A DNA stretch of 64,000 nucleotides, taken from the NCBI RefSeq assembly GCF_000467105.1, contig NZ_BATI01000004.1:1-64000 (forward strand), given 5' to 3'. Of the stretch, positions 17,688 through 25,760 are shown one piece after another (within the stretch, counting starts at the first letter, position 1; every line of letters starts with the position of its first letter). This DNA is from Aquipseudomonas alcaligenes NBRC 14159 (GTDB lineage: Bacteria > Pseudomonadota > Gammaproteobacteria > Pseudomonadales > Pseudomonadaceae). The notes under the pieces are model-generated. The model was given only the letters and a program-made list of their open reading frames with translations. It did no database searches and was not told where the DNA came from. The translations under genes were made by a program, and so were the position numbers.

Positions 17688-18397
17688 AGACCTCAATCTA
17701 CGCCCGTGTCCTGTTCGCCGGCCCCGACCTCGACCATGGCAGCTTCGCCGAGCTGATCCGCCGCCAGTTCGGCGAACAGTTCGGCGCCGCCGTGCTGAGC
17801 GATCTGTTCGAAACCAGCACCGGTTATGACGCGCTCTGGACGCACGTGCGCGAGTGCCTGAGCGGCGAAGAACTGCCGCTGCTGGTCGTGGATCTGGACC
17901 CGCTCGGCGGCAGCCCGCAGCTGGACTGGCTGCGCGGCGAGCTGCAAGCCCTGGGGGGCGAGCACGCCGACCGCCTGTTCGTCTGCGCCGGCAATGCCGA
18001 GGACGTGGTGGCGCTGGCCGCACTGATCCAACAGCCGGAAAAGCACCTGGGCTGTGTGGACGTGCCGCAGCTGCCGCAATCCCACGCCTGGTCGTGCATC
18101 CCACCGCACCGCTATCGCGTGCTGCTGTGCAACGGCCCGCGCTGCACCCGGCGTGGCGCCCTGCCGCTGTGGAAGCTGTTGCGCGAGGAGCTGAAGGCAG
18201 TCGGGCGCCTGGAGACCGAGGATGGCGTGCATATCACCCGCACCCAGTGCCAGTTTCCCTGCGACCAGGGGCCGACCCTGAGCGTCTACCCGAGCGGCGA
18301 GTGGTACCGCATTCGCGATGCAGCCGAGGTGAGGCGTCTGGTGCAGGAGCGTTTCGTCGAGGAACGGGCGGTGCCTGAACTGATCATGCGCGCATGA
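17684..18397 (+). CDS. Thioredoxin-like [2Fe-2S] ferredoxin domain protein in the cob operon
   Basis: This 237-residue protein is third in the cobL-cobK operon, coupled by ATGA. The C-terminal part carries a thioredoxin-fold ferredoxin pattern, CNGPRC followed by CQFPC, with GPTLSVYPSGEWYRI after it, as in shethna-type [2Fe-2S] proteins. The N-terminal ~140 residues (ARVLFAGPDLDHGSFAELIR onwards) are not recognised; CIPPHRYRVLLCNGPRC joins the parts. It could donate electrons to a redox step such as corrin cobalt reduction or the CobG monooxygenase, but this rests only on operon position. Confidence 0.82.
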   Translation: MKTSIYARVLFAGPDLDHGSFAELIRRQFGEQFGAAVLSDLFETSTGYDALWTHVRECLSGEELPLLVVDLDPLGGSPQLDWLRGELQALGGEHADRLFVCAGNAEDVVALAALIQQPEKHLGCVDVPQLPQSHAWSCIPPHRYRVLLCNGPRCTRRGALPLWKLLREELKAVGRLETEDGVHITRTQCQFPCDQGPTLSVYPSGEWYRIRDAAEVRRLVQERFVEERAVPELIMRA

Positions 18398-18410
18398 TCA
18401 TGGAGCCCAT

Positions 18411-18463
18411 GTAGGACGGGTGAAACCCGCGCGGTGTGATTACGCAGGTTTCAACCGCCCTAC
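18411..18463. repeat. Dispersed palindromic element (GTAGGGCGG family)
   Basis: Arms at 18411-18427 and 18447-18463 match as inverted repeats at 15 of 17 positions. The arms begin GTAGG and end TGAAACC. It lies in the gap between two convergent genes. Palindromes of this GTAGG-CGG-TGAAACC type recur in pseudomonad genomes. No coding content. Confidence 0.55.
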
Positions 18464-18485
18464 CAAAAGCTCACCCGGAAACGAA

Positions 18486-18508
18486 ACCGGCCGCTCTGGG
18501 CGGCCGGT
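18486..18508 (-). terminator. Probable terminator of ttcA
   Basis: An 8-bp stem (18486-18493 with 18501-18508) and 7-base loop lie seven bases past the ttcA stop on the minus strand. The stem is followed on that strand by a T-rich TTTCGTTTCC run that begins within its last base. This fits a Rho-independent terminator of moderate strength. Confidence 0.6.
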
Positions 18509-18514
18509 CGGGGA

Positions 18515-19342
18515 TCACAGATTCATCACATCGAGGAAGCGCGGCGTGGCGCTGTCGTCGATCTTCAGGCTCTGGAAGTCGAACAGGTTGCGGTCGGCCA
18601 GTTGCGACGGCACCACGTTCTGCAGGGCGCGGAACATGATCTCGGTACGGCCCGGGCTCTTGCGCTCCCACTCGGTGAGCATTTCCTTGACCACCTGGCG
18701 CTGCAGGTTCTCCTGCGAGCCGCACAGGTTGCACGGGATGATCGGAAATTCCTTCATCACCGAGTAGGCCTCGATGTCCTTCTCGCTGCAGTAGGCCAGC
18801 GGGCGGATCACCACGTTGCGCCCATCGTCGGACAGCAGCTTGGGCGGCATAGCCTTCAGCGTGCCGCCGTAGAACATGTTGAGGAAGAAGGTCTCGAGGA
18901 TGTCGTCACGATGGTGACCGAGGGCCATCTTGGTCGCGCCGATCTCGTCGGCGTAGGTGTACAGGGTGCCGCGGCGCAGGCGCGAGCACAGCGAGCAGGT
19001 GGTCTTGCCCTCCGGGATCTTCTCCTTCACCACCGAGTAGGTGTCTTTCTCGATGATGTGGTACGGCACGCCGATGGATTCCAGGTAGGCCGGCAGCACG
19101 TGCTCGGGGAAGCCGGGCTGCTTCTGGTCCATGTTCACCGCCACGATCTCGAACTGGATCGGCGCCACCTTCTGCAGGTACAGCAGCACGTCGAGCATCG
19201 TATAGCTGTCCTTGCCACCGGACAGGCAGACCATCACCTTGTCGCCGTCCTCGATCATGTTGAAGTCGGCAATGGCCTCGCCGACCTGGCGACGCAGGCG
19301 CTTCTGCAGTTTGTTCTGGTTGACCGATAGGGTGCTGGGCAT
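18515..19342 (-). CDS. ttcA: tRNA 2-thiocytidine synthetase TtcA
   Basis: This 275-residue ATP-dependent enzyme thiolates C32 of certain tRNAs using an Fe-S cluster and cysteine-desulfurase sulfur. The PP-loop SGGKDS is at residues 41-46, and the two CxxC motifs are CSLC and [23 protein letters not shown] is strongly conserved in the family. Normal full length. It is a single transcription unit with a hairpin downstream. The plus-strand DnaJ-related gene diverges from it. Confidence 0.96.
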   Translation of the reverse strand: MPSTLSVNQNKLQKRLRRQVGEAIADFNMIEDGDKVMVCLSGGKDSYTMLDVLLYLQKVAPIQFEIVAVNMDQKQPGFPEHVLPAYLESIGVPYHIIEKDTYSVVKEKIPEGKTTCSLCSRLRRGTLYTYADEIGATKMALGHHRDDILETFFLNMFYGGTLKAMPPKLLSDDGRNVVIRPLAYCSEKDIEAYSVMKEFPIIPCNLCGSQENLQRQVVKEMLTEWERKSPGRTEIMFRALQNVVPSQLADRNLFDFQSLKIDDSATPRFLDVMNL

Positions 19343-19428
19343 GGTGCTGGGAAATCCGGGGTGAAGGCGAAAAGCTGGCTATTTTACGCACAAAGCCGGC
19401 GCACGGCAGCCCGTGTTAGGCTCAACCG

Positions 19429-20022
19429 ATGAACAACGATCTCGATCCTGCGCTCGACCTTGCCGAGCAACTGCACGAACTGCTGCGCGCCGCCCCCGCC
19501 GGCATCAGCGAATTCCAGCTGATCCAGCAACTCAAGGCGCGCCACTCCACGCATATCCCCAACCTCGGGTTGGACGACAAGCTGGTGCTGTTCCGCACCC
19601 ACTTCCTGCTGTTCAACGCCCTGTACCTGTTACGCGAGCGCCTCTGGGGGCGCGAGGAAGCGCACCTGCAGATCAGCCCGCTGTGCGTGCAGTTGCAGCC
19701 CTGGCACAGCGGCGGCGAAGGCCTGGCCGAGCACGACCCGCTGCGTGACTACTATCTCAATCTGAACAATCTGCGCGACACCACCGAGCGCGACGTGGAA
19801 AAGCTGCTGGCCAGTTTCTGGACGCGCATGCAGGGCGGCGACGAGAAACGCGCGGCCCTGGAACTGTTCGAGCTCAATGGCGACCAGCCGCTCAATCTCG
19901 CCGCTATCAAGCTGCGCTACCGCCAGCTGGTGAGCCAGCACCATCCGGATCGCGGCGGCAGCACGGAGCGCTTGCAATCGATCAACCTGGCGATGGAAAT
20001 ACTTGAGCGCTATTACGGCTGA
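19429..20022 (+). CDS. DnaJ-related protein with C-terminal J-domain
   Basis: This 197-residue protein begins with a DNAJ_related domain (about residues 8-130, ISEFQLIQQLKA, LFRTHFLLFNALYLLRERLW). It ends with a short J-domain that carries the HPD motif (LRYRQLVSQHHPDRGGS). It probably stimulates an Hsp70 on an unknown client. The J-domain is at the C terminus and lacks the G/F and zinc regions of DnaJ. It is monocistronic between ttcA and a Yip1-like gene. Confidence 0.88.
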   Translation: MNNDLDPALDLAEQLHELLRAAPAGISEFQLIQQLKARHSTHIPNLGLDDKLVLFRTHFLLFNALYLLRERLWGREEAHLQISPLCVQLQPWHSGGEGLAEHDPLRDYYLNLNNLRDTTERDVEKLLASFWTRMQGGDEKRAALELFELNGDQPLNLAAIKLRYRQLVSQHHPDRGGSTERLQSINLAMEILERYYG

Positions 20023-20188
20023 CAGATAGAGAGCAATTCGCTCTAAAGCCACGGCTCACGCGGACTCCAGCCTTCTCCTATACTGCGGCATACGGTCGCA
20101 CTTAATTCGGCCTGCACCCGGCGCTGCTGAGCACGCACACCGGGCGCTACGCTCGGGGCGATCGACAATAAAAAGAGGAGGTGTCTGC

Positions 20189-20788
20189 ATGATCCACCAT
20201 GTTTGGGGGCTCTTCACCCATCCCGACCAAGAGTGGCAGGAAATCCGTGGCGAGGAAGAAAGCATCAGCCACATGTACCTGACCCACGTCCTGATTCTCG
20301 CTGCCATTCCCGCGCTCTGCGCCTATTTCGGTACCACCGAAGTGGGCTGGACCATCGGCGATGGCGATCCGGTCAAACTCACCGCCGAAAGCGCGCTGCA
20401 GATGACCATCATGTCCTACCTGGCGATGCTGGCCGGTGTGGCCGTGATGGGCGCCTTCATCCACTGGATGGCGCGTACCTACGACTCCAGCCCGACCATG
20501 ACCCAGTGCGTGGTGTTCGCCGCCTACTGTGCCACCCCGCTGTTCATCGGTGGTGTCGCCGCACTCTACCCGAGCCTGTGGCTGGGCATGTTCATCGGCA
20601 CGGCCGCCATCTGCTACACGGTCTACCTGCTGTATGCAGGCATTCCCACCTTCATGGGCATTCCCCAGGACGAAGGCTTCATGTTCTCCAGCTCGGTACT
20701 GGCCGTAGGCCTGGTGGTGCTGGTGGCGATGATCGCCTGCTCGGTGATTCTCTGGGGCTTCGGCGTGGGGCCGGTCTACACCAACTGA
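20189..20788 (+). CDS. Yip1 family inner-membrane protein
   Basis: This 199-residue protein has five likely membrane segments (roughly residues 28-48, 70-92, 105-125, 130-152 and 170-192). Its N terminus, MIHHVWGLFTHPDQEWQEIR, is typical of bacterial Yip1-domain proteins. The function is unknown. A strong ribosome site (GAGGAGG, eight bases before the ATG) suggests good expression. TATACT around 20079-20084 could be its -10 box. A terminator follows at 20816. Confidence 0.85.
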   Translation: MIHHVWGLFTHPDQEWQEIRGEEESISHMYLTHVLILAAIPALCAYFGTTEVGWTIGDGDPVKLTAESALQMTIMSYLAMLAGVAVMGAFIHWMARTYDSSPTMTQCVVFAAYCATPLFIGGVAALYPSLWLGMFIGTAAICYTVYLLYAGIPTFMGIPQDEGFMFSSSVLAVGLVVLVAMIACSVILWGFGVGPVYTN

Positions 20789-20815
20789 TTGGAAACCCGG
20801 CCTGCCGCCACAGGG

Positions 20816-20843
20816 AGCCGCCTTCGGGCGGCTTCGTGTTTTA
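20816..20843 (+). terminator. Rho-independent terminator after the Yip1-like gene
   Basis: The 7-bp stem AGCCGCC/GGCGGCT (20816-20822 with 20827-20833) has a TTCG tetraloop and is followed by a T-rich run to 20843. A classic terminator form. Confidence 0.8.
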
Positions 20844-20873
20844 TGGCGCCCCTGGACGCGGCATAATCGCCGC

Positions 20874-21368
20874 ATGCCCGATTTGCTCCATGCCCGCGTC
20901 GAAGCCTGCTACCAACTGGCCGAAGACTTCTTCAAACGCTCATTCCCTCGCCCCGAAGTCAGCTTCAAGCTGCGCGGGCAGAAGGCCGGCGTTGCGCACC
21001 TGCAGGAAAACCTGCTGCGCTTCAACCCCAAGCTCTACGCGGAAAACCGCGAGCACTTCCTCAAGCAGACGGTGGCCCACGAAGTCGCTCATCTGGTCGC
21101 ACACCAGTTGTTCGGCCCGCGCATCCAGCCGCATGGCGAGGAGTGGCAGCTGATCATGCGCGGCGTCTACGAACTGCCGCCGGAGCGCTGCCATAACTAT
21201 GACGTGGGCCGGCGCAAGGTCACCCGCTACCTCTACCTGTGCCAGTGCCCGGACGGCGAGTTCCCCTTCTCCGCCCAGCGCCATGGTCTGGTGGGCCAGG
21301 GCCGCCGCTACTTCTGCCGACGCTGCCGCGCGACCCTGGTGTTTAGCGGCGAGCAGCGAGTGGAGTGA
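20874..21368 (+). CDS. sprT: SprT-family zinc metalloprotease
   Basis: This 164-residue protein has the SprT-like domain with the catalytic HEVAH motif (about residues 63-67) and a C-terminal zinc ribbon of C-x-C and CRRC type (YLCQCPDGEFPF and FCRRCRATLVF). It is related to the DNA-protein crosslink protease Spartan, but the bacterial role is poorly defined. Length is normal. The ATG at 20874 lacks a good Shine-Dalgarno; CATAAT lies close upstream, so the transcript leader may be very short. Confidence 0.92.
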   Translation: MPDLLHARVEACYQLAEDFFKRSFPRPEVSFKLRGQKAGVAHLQENLLRFNPKLYAENREHFLKQTVAHEVAHLVAHQLFGPRIQPHGEEWQLIMRGVYELPPERCHNYDVGRRKVTRYLYLCQCPDGEFPFSAQRHGLVGQGRRYFCRRCRATLVFSGEQRVE

Positions 21369-21377
21369 CCCGCTGGG

Positions 21378-21755
21378 TCAATAGCCCACTTCGAGCATGT
21401 GCTTGATCGATTGAGTGCGCCTGCGCGCCTCGTCGGCCATGCACTCAGCCTCCCAGAAGCCGGTCCAGCTGCTGCCCTCCACCCGGTCGCGGGCGTACAC
21501 GCTGCAGTACTGCTCGCGAAAGCGGATCCAGGTGCGCTGAGCCTGCACAAGATCCGGCAACAGATGAGGGCTCTGCTCCTTTACGTGAGCCACCTGCAGG
21601 TCATAACTGGCCTGCAGCTCCTGCTCAGCGGCTTTCCACTTGGGCCCTTGGCATGCACTGGTAGCCATCGCACTACCCAGGGAGCAAGGGTCTTCCTCCG
21701 CAAAGGCAAACGTGCTCAAAAGCAGTACCAGAGACATCCAAATCGACCTGACCAT
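21378..21755 (-). CDS. Secreted LprI-like (DUF1311) protein
   Basis: This 125-residue protein has an N-terminal signal peptide (MVRSIWMSLVLLLSTFAFA, cleavage after FA) and a small helical domain with cysteines. It contains WKAAEQELQASYDLQ and AQRTWIRFREQYC, the pattern of lysozyme-inhibitor LprI N-terminal domains. A periplasmic role, possibly lysozyme inhibition, is plausible but unproved. I chose the ATG at 21755 because AAGGAGG lies six bases before it; an in-frame ATG at 21773 would place the start inside the hairpin described at 21762-21780. Confidence 0.82.
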   Translation of the reverse strand: MVRSIWMSLVLLLSTFAFAEEDPCSLGSAMATSACQGPKWKAAEQELQASYDLQVAHVKEQSPHLLPDLVQAQRTWIRFREQYCSVYARDRVEGSSWTGFWEAECMADEARRRTQSIKHMLEVGY

Positions 21756-21761
21756 AGCTCG

Positions 21762-21780
21762 CCTCCTTGGCAAAAGGAGG
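21762..21780 (-). promoter_or_regulatory. Hairpin sequestering the Shine-Dalgarno of the LprI-like gene
   Basis: On the minus-strand mRNA, CCTCCTT (21780-21774), a 5-base loop and AAGGAGG (21768-21762) form a perfect 7-bp stem that covers the whole Shine-Dalgarno; the ATG follows six bases later. The upstream arm is itself an anti-SD sequence. This should limit initiation unless the stem is opened by heat, an RNA, a protein or a ribosome. Confidence 0.7.
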
Positions 21781-21815
21781 CAAGGCTAGTGCAGTGAGTG
21801 AAGGTCGTCGAGCCC

Positions 21816-22991
21816 CTATGCCAGCGCTTTGCTCGCCCTGAGCGCAGCGATCTGCTCGGCGTCGTAACCCAGCTCGCGCAGCACCTCGTCGCTGTGCGCA
21901 CCGACCGCCACGCCGATATGCCGGGGCGGCTCCAGCCCTGCGGAGAAACGGATCGGGCAGGCCAGCTGGCGTTGCGCTGCCCTGCCCTCGCGCGGTACTT
22001 CGGTGACCACGCCACGGGCCTTGAGCTGCGGGTGCTCGACCGCCTCGGACAGCTTGAGCACCGGCTCGACGCAGGCATCCAGTGCGGCGAAACGCTGCTG
22101 CCAGTCGGCCAGGTCGTGCTTCTCGATCTCGATCTCGATCTCGCGCTTGAGCGCCTTCTGGTCCTTGGGCGACAGGCCCAGGGCGGCCAGCTCCGGGCGG
22201 CCGATGGCGGCGCAGAACTGCTGCATGAATTGCGGCTCCAGGCTGCCCACCGACAGCCAGCGGCCGTCGCGGGTGCGGTAGTAGTCGTAGAAGCTGCCAC
22301 CGTTGAGCGCCTGGTTCTCCATGTCCGGCTCCTGGCCGGCAGCGAGGAAACCGGCGCCAGCCATGGCGTGCAGGCTGAAGGCGCAGTCGGTCATGCTGAT
22401 GTCGACATGCTGGCCCTGCCCCGTGCTGTGCCGAGCGATCACCGCGGCGAGCAGGCCGATCACCCCGTGCAGGGAGCCGCCGGCGATATCCGCCACCTGC
22501 ATGCCGAGCGGCAGCGGACCACTGTCGCGGCGCCCGGTGTAGCTGGCGAGGCCGCTCAGCGCCAGGTAGTTGAGGTCGTGGCCGGCGCGGTCCTTGTACG
22601 GCCCGGTCTGGCCGTAGCCGGTGATGGAGACATAGATCAGCCGCGGGTTGATCGCCTTGAGCGCTTCATAGCCGAGGCCGAGTTTGTCCATCACTCCGGG
22701 GCGGAACTGCTCCAGCACGATGTCGTATTCGGCCACCAGGCGGCGCACCACCTCCAGTGCTTCGGGCTGCTTCAGGTCCAGCGCCAGCGAGCGCTTGTTG
22801 CGGTTGAGGTAGGCATGGCTGGCGGACACGCCATCGACATGCGGCGGCAGCACACGGACCAGGTCCATGCGCGTCGGCGATTCGATGCGCAGCACTTCGG
22901 CGCCCAGGTCGGCCAGCAGCAGCGAGGCGAACGGCCCCGGCAGCAGGGTGGAGAAGTCGAGGACTTTCAGCGAGGACAACGGGCCTTTCAT
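21816..22991 (-). CDS. CaiB/BaiF family CoA-transferase
   Basis: This 391-residue family III CoA-transferase moves CoA between carboxylic acids. Diagnostic segments are LKVLDFSTLLPGPFAS at the N terminus, YLNRNKRSLALDLK, SGYG-type SITGYGQTGPYKDRAGHDLN with the catalytic aspartate in GHD, and QHVDISMTDCAFSL. Racemase-type members (alpha-methylacyl-CoA racemase) share these features, so racemisation of branched acyl-CoAs is possible. The ATG at 22991 lies two bases after the stop of the acyl-CoA ligase gene, so the two form an operon. Confidence 0.88.
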   Translation of the reverse strand: MKGPLSSLKVLDFSTLLPGPFASLLLADLGAEVLRIESPTRMDLVRVLPPHVDGVSASHAYLNRNKRSLALDLKQPEALEVVRRLVAEYDIVLEQFRPGVMDKLGLGYEALKAINPRLIYVSITGYGQTGPYKDRAGHDLNYLALSGLASYTGRRDSGPLPLGMQVADIAGGSLHGVIGLLAAVIARHSTGQGQHVDISMTDCAFSLHAMAGAGFLAAGQEPDMENQALNGGSFYDYYRTRDGRWLSVGSLEPQFMQQFCAAIGRPELAALGLSPKDQKALKREIEIEIEKHDLADWQQRFAALDACVEPVLKLSEAVEHPQLKARGVVTEVPREGRAAQRQLACPIRFSAGLEPPRHIGVAVGAHSDEVLRELGYDAEQIAALRASKALA

Positions 22992-22993
22992 AT

Positions 22994-24631
22994 TCAGTCT
23001 TCCCAGTGAACAGCAGGTTGATGCGGCAGGCGGGCGACCCACTCGGCGTAGCGGGCCTCCAGCACGTTGCGGCGGATCTTCAGGGTCGGCGTCAGGCTGC
23101 CGTTATCCACGGTCCAGCTCTCGCTCACCAGCAGCAGATGGCTCAGGCGCTCGTGCGCCGGCAGCGCGGCATTGAGGCGCTCCAGGGTCGCCAGCAGGTC
23201 GCCGACGATCTGCTCGCGGGCCTGGGCCCGGGCTGCCGGCGACAGGTCGATCAGCGCCAGCGGCTGGTCGCGGTTGCTGCCCATCAGGCAGACCTGCTCG
23301 ACCCAGGTGTTCTTGGCGATCTCGCCCTCGATCGGCGCCGGCGCCACGTACTTGCCCTTGCTGGTTTTGAAGATGTCCTTGACCCGCCCGGTGATGCGCA
23401 GGTAGCCGTCGGCATCCACCTCGCCCTTGTCGCCGGTGTGCAGCCAGCCGCCCTCCAGGGCCTGGGCACTCAGCTGCGGCTCACGGTAGTAACCCTGCAT
23501 CAGGGTCGGACTGCGGAACAGCACCTCGCCGCTGTCGGCCAGGCGCATTTCGAGGAAGGGCATGGGCCGCCCGACCGTGCCGAAGCGCACCTGGCCGGGC
23601 CGGTTGAAACAGCCGTAGGCGAAGTTCTCGGTCATGCCGTAGCCCTCGCAGATGGTCAGGCCGATGCGCCGGTACCACTCCAGCAGCCCCGGAGAAATCG
23701 CGGCGGCGCCGGACACCAGGATGCGCGCCCGGTCCAGGCCCAGGCCACGGCGGATCTTGCGCGCCACCAGGCTGCCGAGCAGCGGCAGGCGCAGCAACAG
23801 GTCCAGCTTGCGTTGCGGCAGGCGCTCCAGCACGCCCTGCTGGAAGCGCGTCCACAGCCGCGGCACCGAGAAGAACACGGTCGGGCGCACGTGCTGCAGG
23901 TCGGCGGCGAAGGTCTCCAGCGACTCGACGAAGGCCACCGCCGCGCCGGCGTAGAGGCTGTTCATCTGCACCAGGAAGCGTTCGGCGGCGTGCGACAGCG
24001 GCAGGTAGGAGAAGAACTGGTCGCGCTCGTTCATCCTCATCTCGGCGCAGGCATTGGCGGCGGAAAAGGCCATGGCCCGCGCCGACAGCATCACGCCCTT
24101 GGGCTGGCCGGTGGTACCGGAGGTGTAGAGGATGCTGAGCAGCTCGTCGCCCTGCTGCCGGTGCACCTGCTGCAGCGGCGCATGGGCCTGCAACTCGTGC
24201 CACTGGTAGTCGGCGCGCAGGGTCGGATAGGGCATGGCGATGCGCGCCACCTGCGCGCCGATGGCCCCCTCCAGCTTGTCCGGTTCGTCCAACTTGCCGA
24301 GGATGATCGCCCGGCACTCGGCATGCTCCAGCACGTAGGCGATGCTCTCGGCGGTCTGCAGCGGATAGAGCGGCACACTGATCAGCCCGGCCATCATGAT
24401 GGCCAGATCACTGATGAACCACTCGGCACAGTTCTTCGCCAGGATCGCCACCCGGTCGCCTGGCGCGCAGCCCAGGGCCTGCAGGCCGCTGGCCAGGCGC
24501 CGCGCCTGTTCGTCGACCTGGCGCCAGGTGAAGTCATGCCAGTGGCCGGCCACCGGCTGGCGCAGCCAGACCCGCTCGGGCGTGCGCTCGCACCAGTGCT
24601 GGAAACGTTCTAGCGGCAGTTGTTCGGTCAT
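22994..24631 (-). CDS. AMP-forming long-chain acyl-CoA synthetase
   Basis: This 545-residue adenylate-forming ligase activates a fatty or other carboxylic acid to acyl-CoA. The ATP-binding loop is ILYTSGTTGQPKGVML, followed by YLPLSHAAERF, the EGYGMTE motif, HTGDKGEVDADGYLRITGRV and the C-terminal KTSKGKYVAP hinge. The substrate cannot be read; the FAA1-type motifs favour long-chain acyl. It is first in a two-gene operon with a CoA-transferase, suggesting activation and transfer or isomerisation of an unusual acid. Confidence 0.9.
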   Translation of the reverse strand: MTEQLPLERFQHWCERTPERVWLRQPVAGHWHDFTWRQVDEQARRLASGLQALGCAPGDRVAILAKNCAEWFISDLAIMMAGLISVPLYPLQTAESIAYVLEHAECRAIILGKLDEPDKLEGAIGAQVARIAMPYPTLRADYQWHELQAHAPLQQVHRQQGDELLSILYTSGTTGQPKGVMLSARAMAFSAANACAEMRMNERDQFFSYLPLSHAAERFLVQMNSLYAGAAVAFVESLETFAADLQHVRPTVFFSVPRLWTRFQQGVLERLPQRKLDLLLRLPLLGSLVARKIRRGLGLDRARILVSGAAAISPGLLEWYRRIGLTICEGYGMTENFAYGCFNRPGQVRFGTVGRPMPFLEMRLADSGEVLFRSPTLMQGYYREPQLSAQALEGGWLHTGDKGEVDADGYLRITGRVKDIFKTSKGKYVAPAPIEGEIAKNTWVEQVCLMGSNRDQPLALIDLSPAARAQAREQIVGDLLATLERLNAALPAHERLSHLLLVSESWTVDNGSLTPTLKIRRNVLEARYAEWVARLPHQPAVHWED

Positions 24632-24731
24632 GCGGGCGTCCCTTCTTGTTGTTATCTGCCCCGCCGGGCTGGTTCAAGGTAGACCCGCCCTCGCCGCCCC
24701 TCAATGACCCAAGCGCTCGGCGCAATTGACC

Positions 24732-25655
24732 CTAGCGGTCAGCCTCCAGGGTGAAGGCCAGAAATCGCTGCAGGTAATCGATGAAGGCCTGCACCTTGCC
24801 GGTGGCACGGCGGTGGCTGGGATAGACGGCGAGGATGTCTTCGCCGAAGGCGTCCGGCTCGATCTGGTAGTCCGCCATCAGCCGCACCAGGCGGCCATCG
24901 GCCAGATGAGGCGCAACGCTCCACAGCGGGGTGTGCAGCACGCCGTTGCCGGCCACGGCATTGGCCAGTAGCAGGTCGTAGTTGTCGCTCTCCAGGCGCA
25001 CCCGCTGCGGGTGCGGCAGGCGGATGCGCACGCCGTCGCGCACCACCCACCAGCCGTCGCGTCCAAGCGCCGGGTGGGCGTACATCAGCCAGTCGTGCTG
25101 TTCCAGGGTCTGCGGCGTCAGCGGTAGCGGGTTGCGCGCCAGGTACGCCGGGCTGGCGGAGAGGCAGATGCGGTTCTTGCCGACCACCCGCGCGATCAGC
25201 CCCGGCAGGTCGCTCGGCCCCTCGCGCAGCGCCAGGTCGTAACCGGCCTCGACCAGGTCGACGAAGTCGTCGCACAGGTCGACGCGCAGGCGAATCTGCG
25301 GGTACTCGGTCAGGAAGCCGGCACAGACCTGATCGAGAAAGGCCTGCCCAAACGCCAGCGGCGCGGTCAGCCGCAGGCTGCCGTGCAGGCCGTGCTGCAG
25401 CTGGCCGATTTCCTCGCCCGCCTCGTGCAGGCGCTGCAGCACCTGGCGCGCGGTGTCCAGATACAGGCGCCCAGCCTCGGTCAGCACGATGCGCCGGGTG
25501 CTGCGCTCGAACAGCTGCGCGCCCAGCTCGCGCTCCAGGTGGCCGACGGCCTTGGTCAGGGCCGAAGGCGTCTTGCCCAGCAGCTCGGCGGCGCGGCTGA
25601 AACTGCCCTGCTCGGCCGTGGCGACGAACATGCCGAGGGCACTGAACTTGTCCAT
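24732..25655 (-). CDS. LysR-family regulator divergent from an amidohydrolase
   Basis: This 307-residue LysR-type regulator belongs to the large CrgA/AaeR-like group. The helix-turn-helix is at residues 4-63 (FVATAEQGSFSRAAELLGKT), followed by GSLRLTAPLAFGQAFL and DLVEAGYDLALREGP, typical of that group. It is divergent from the amidohydrolase and porin genes, which are its probable targets. The acyl-CoA ligase operon starts 100 bases from its stop. The effector is unknown. Confidence 0.9.
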   Translation of the reverse strand: MDKFSALGMFVATAEQGSFSRAAELLGKTPSALTKAVGHLERELGAQLFERSTRRIVLTEAGRLYLDTARQVLQRLHEAGEEIGQLQHGLHGSLRLTAPLAFGQAFLDQVCAGFLTEYPQIRLRVDLCDDFVDLVEAGYDLALREGPSDLPGLIARVVGKNRICLSASPAYLARNPLPLTPQTLEQHDWLMYAHPALGRDGWWVVRDGVRIRLPHPQRVRLESDNYDLLLANAVAGNGVLHTPLWSVAPHLADGRLVRLMADYQIEPDAFGEDILAVYPSHRRATGKVQAFIDYLQRFLAFTLEADR

Positions 25656-25760
25656 GGTCGTTTCCTACCAGGCAAAAGGATTTTGCGCGAACAGGCCATT
25701 CTGCCCGTCCCCCATGCTCGCTAGTCTCGCCGGCAGATCAATAAAAACAAGGGGTCTGCT

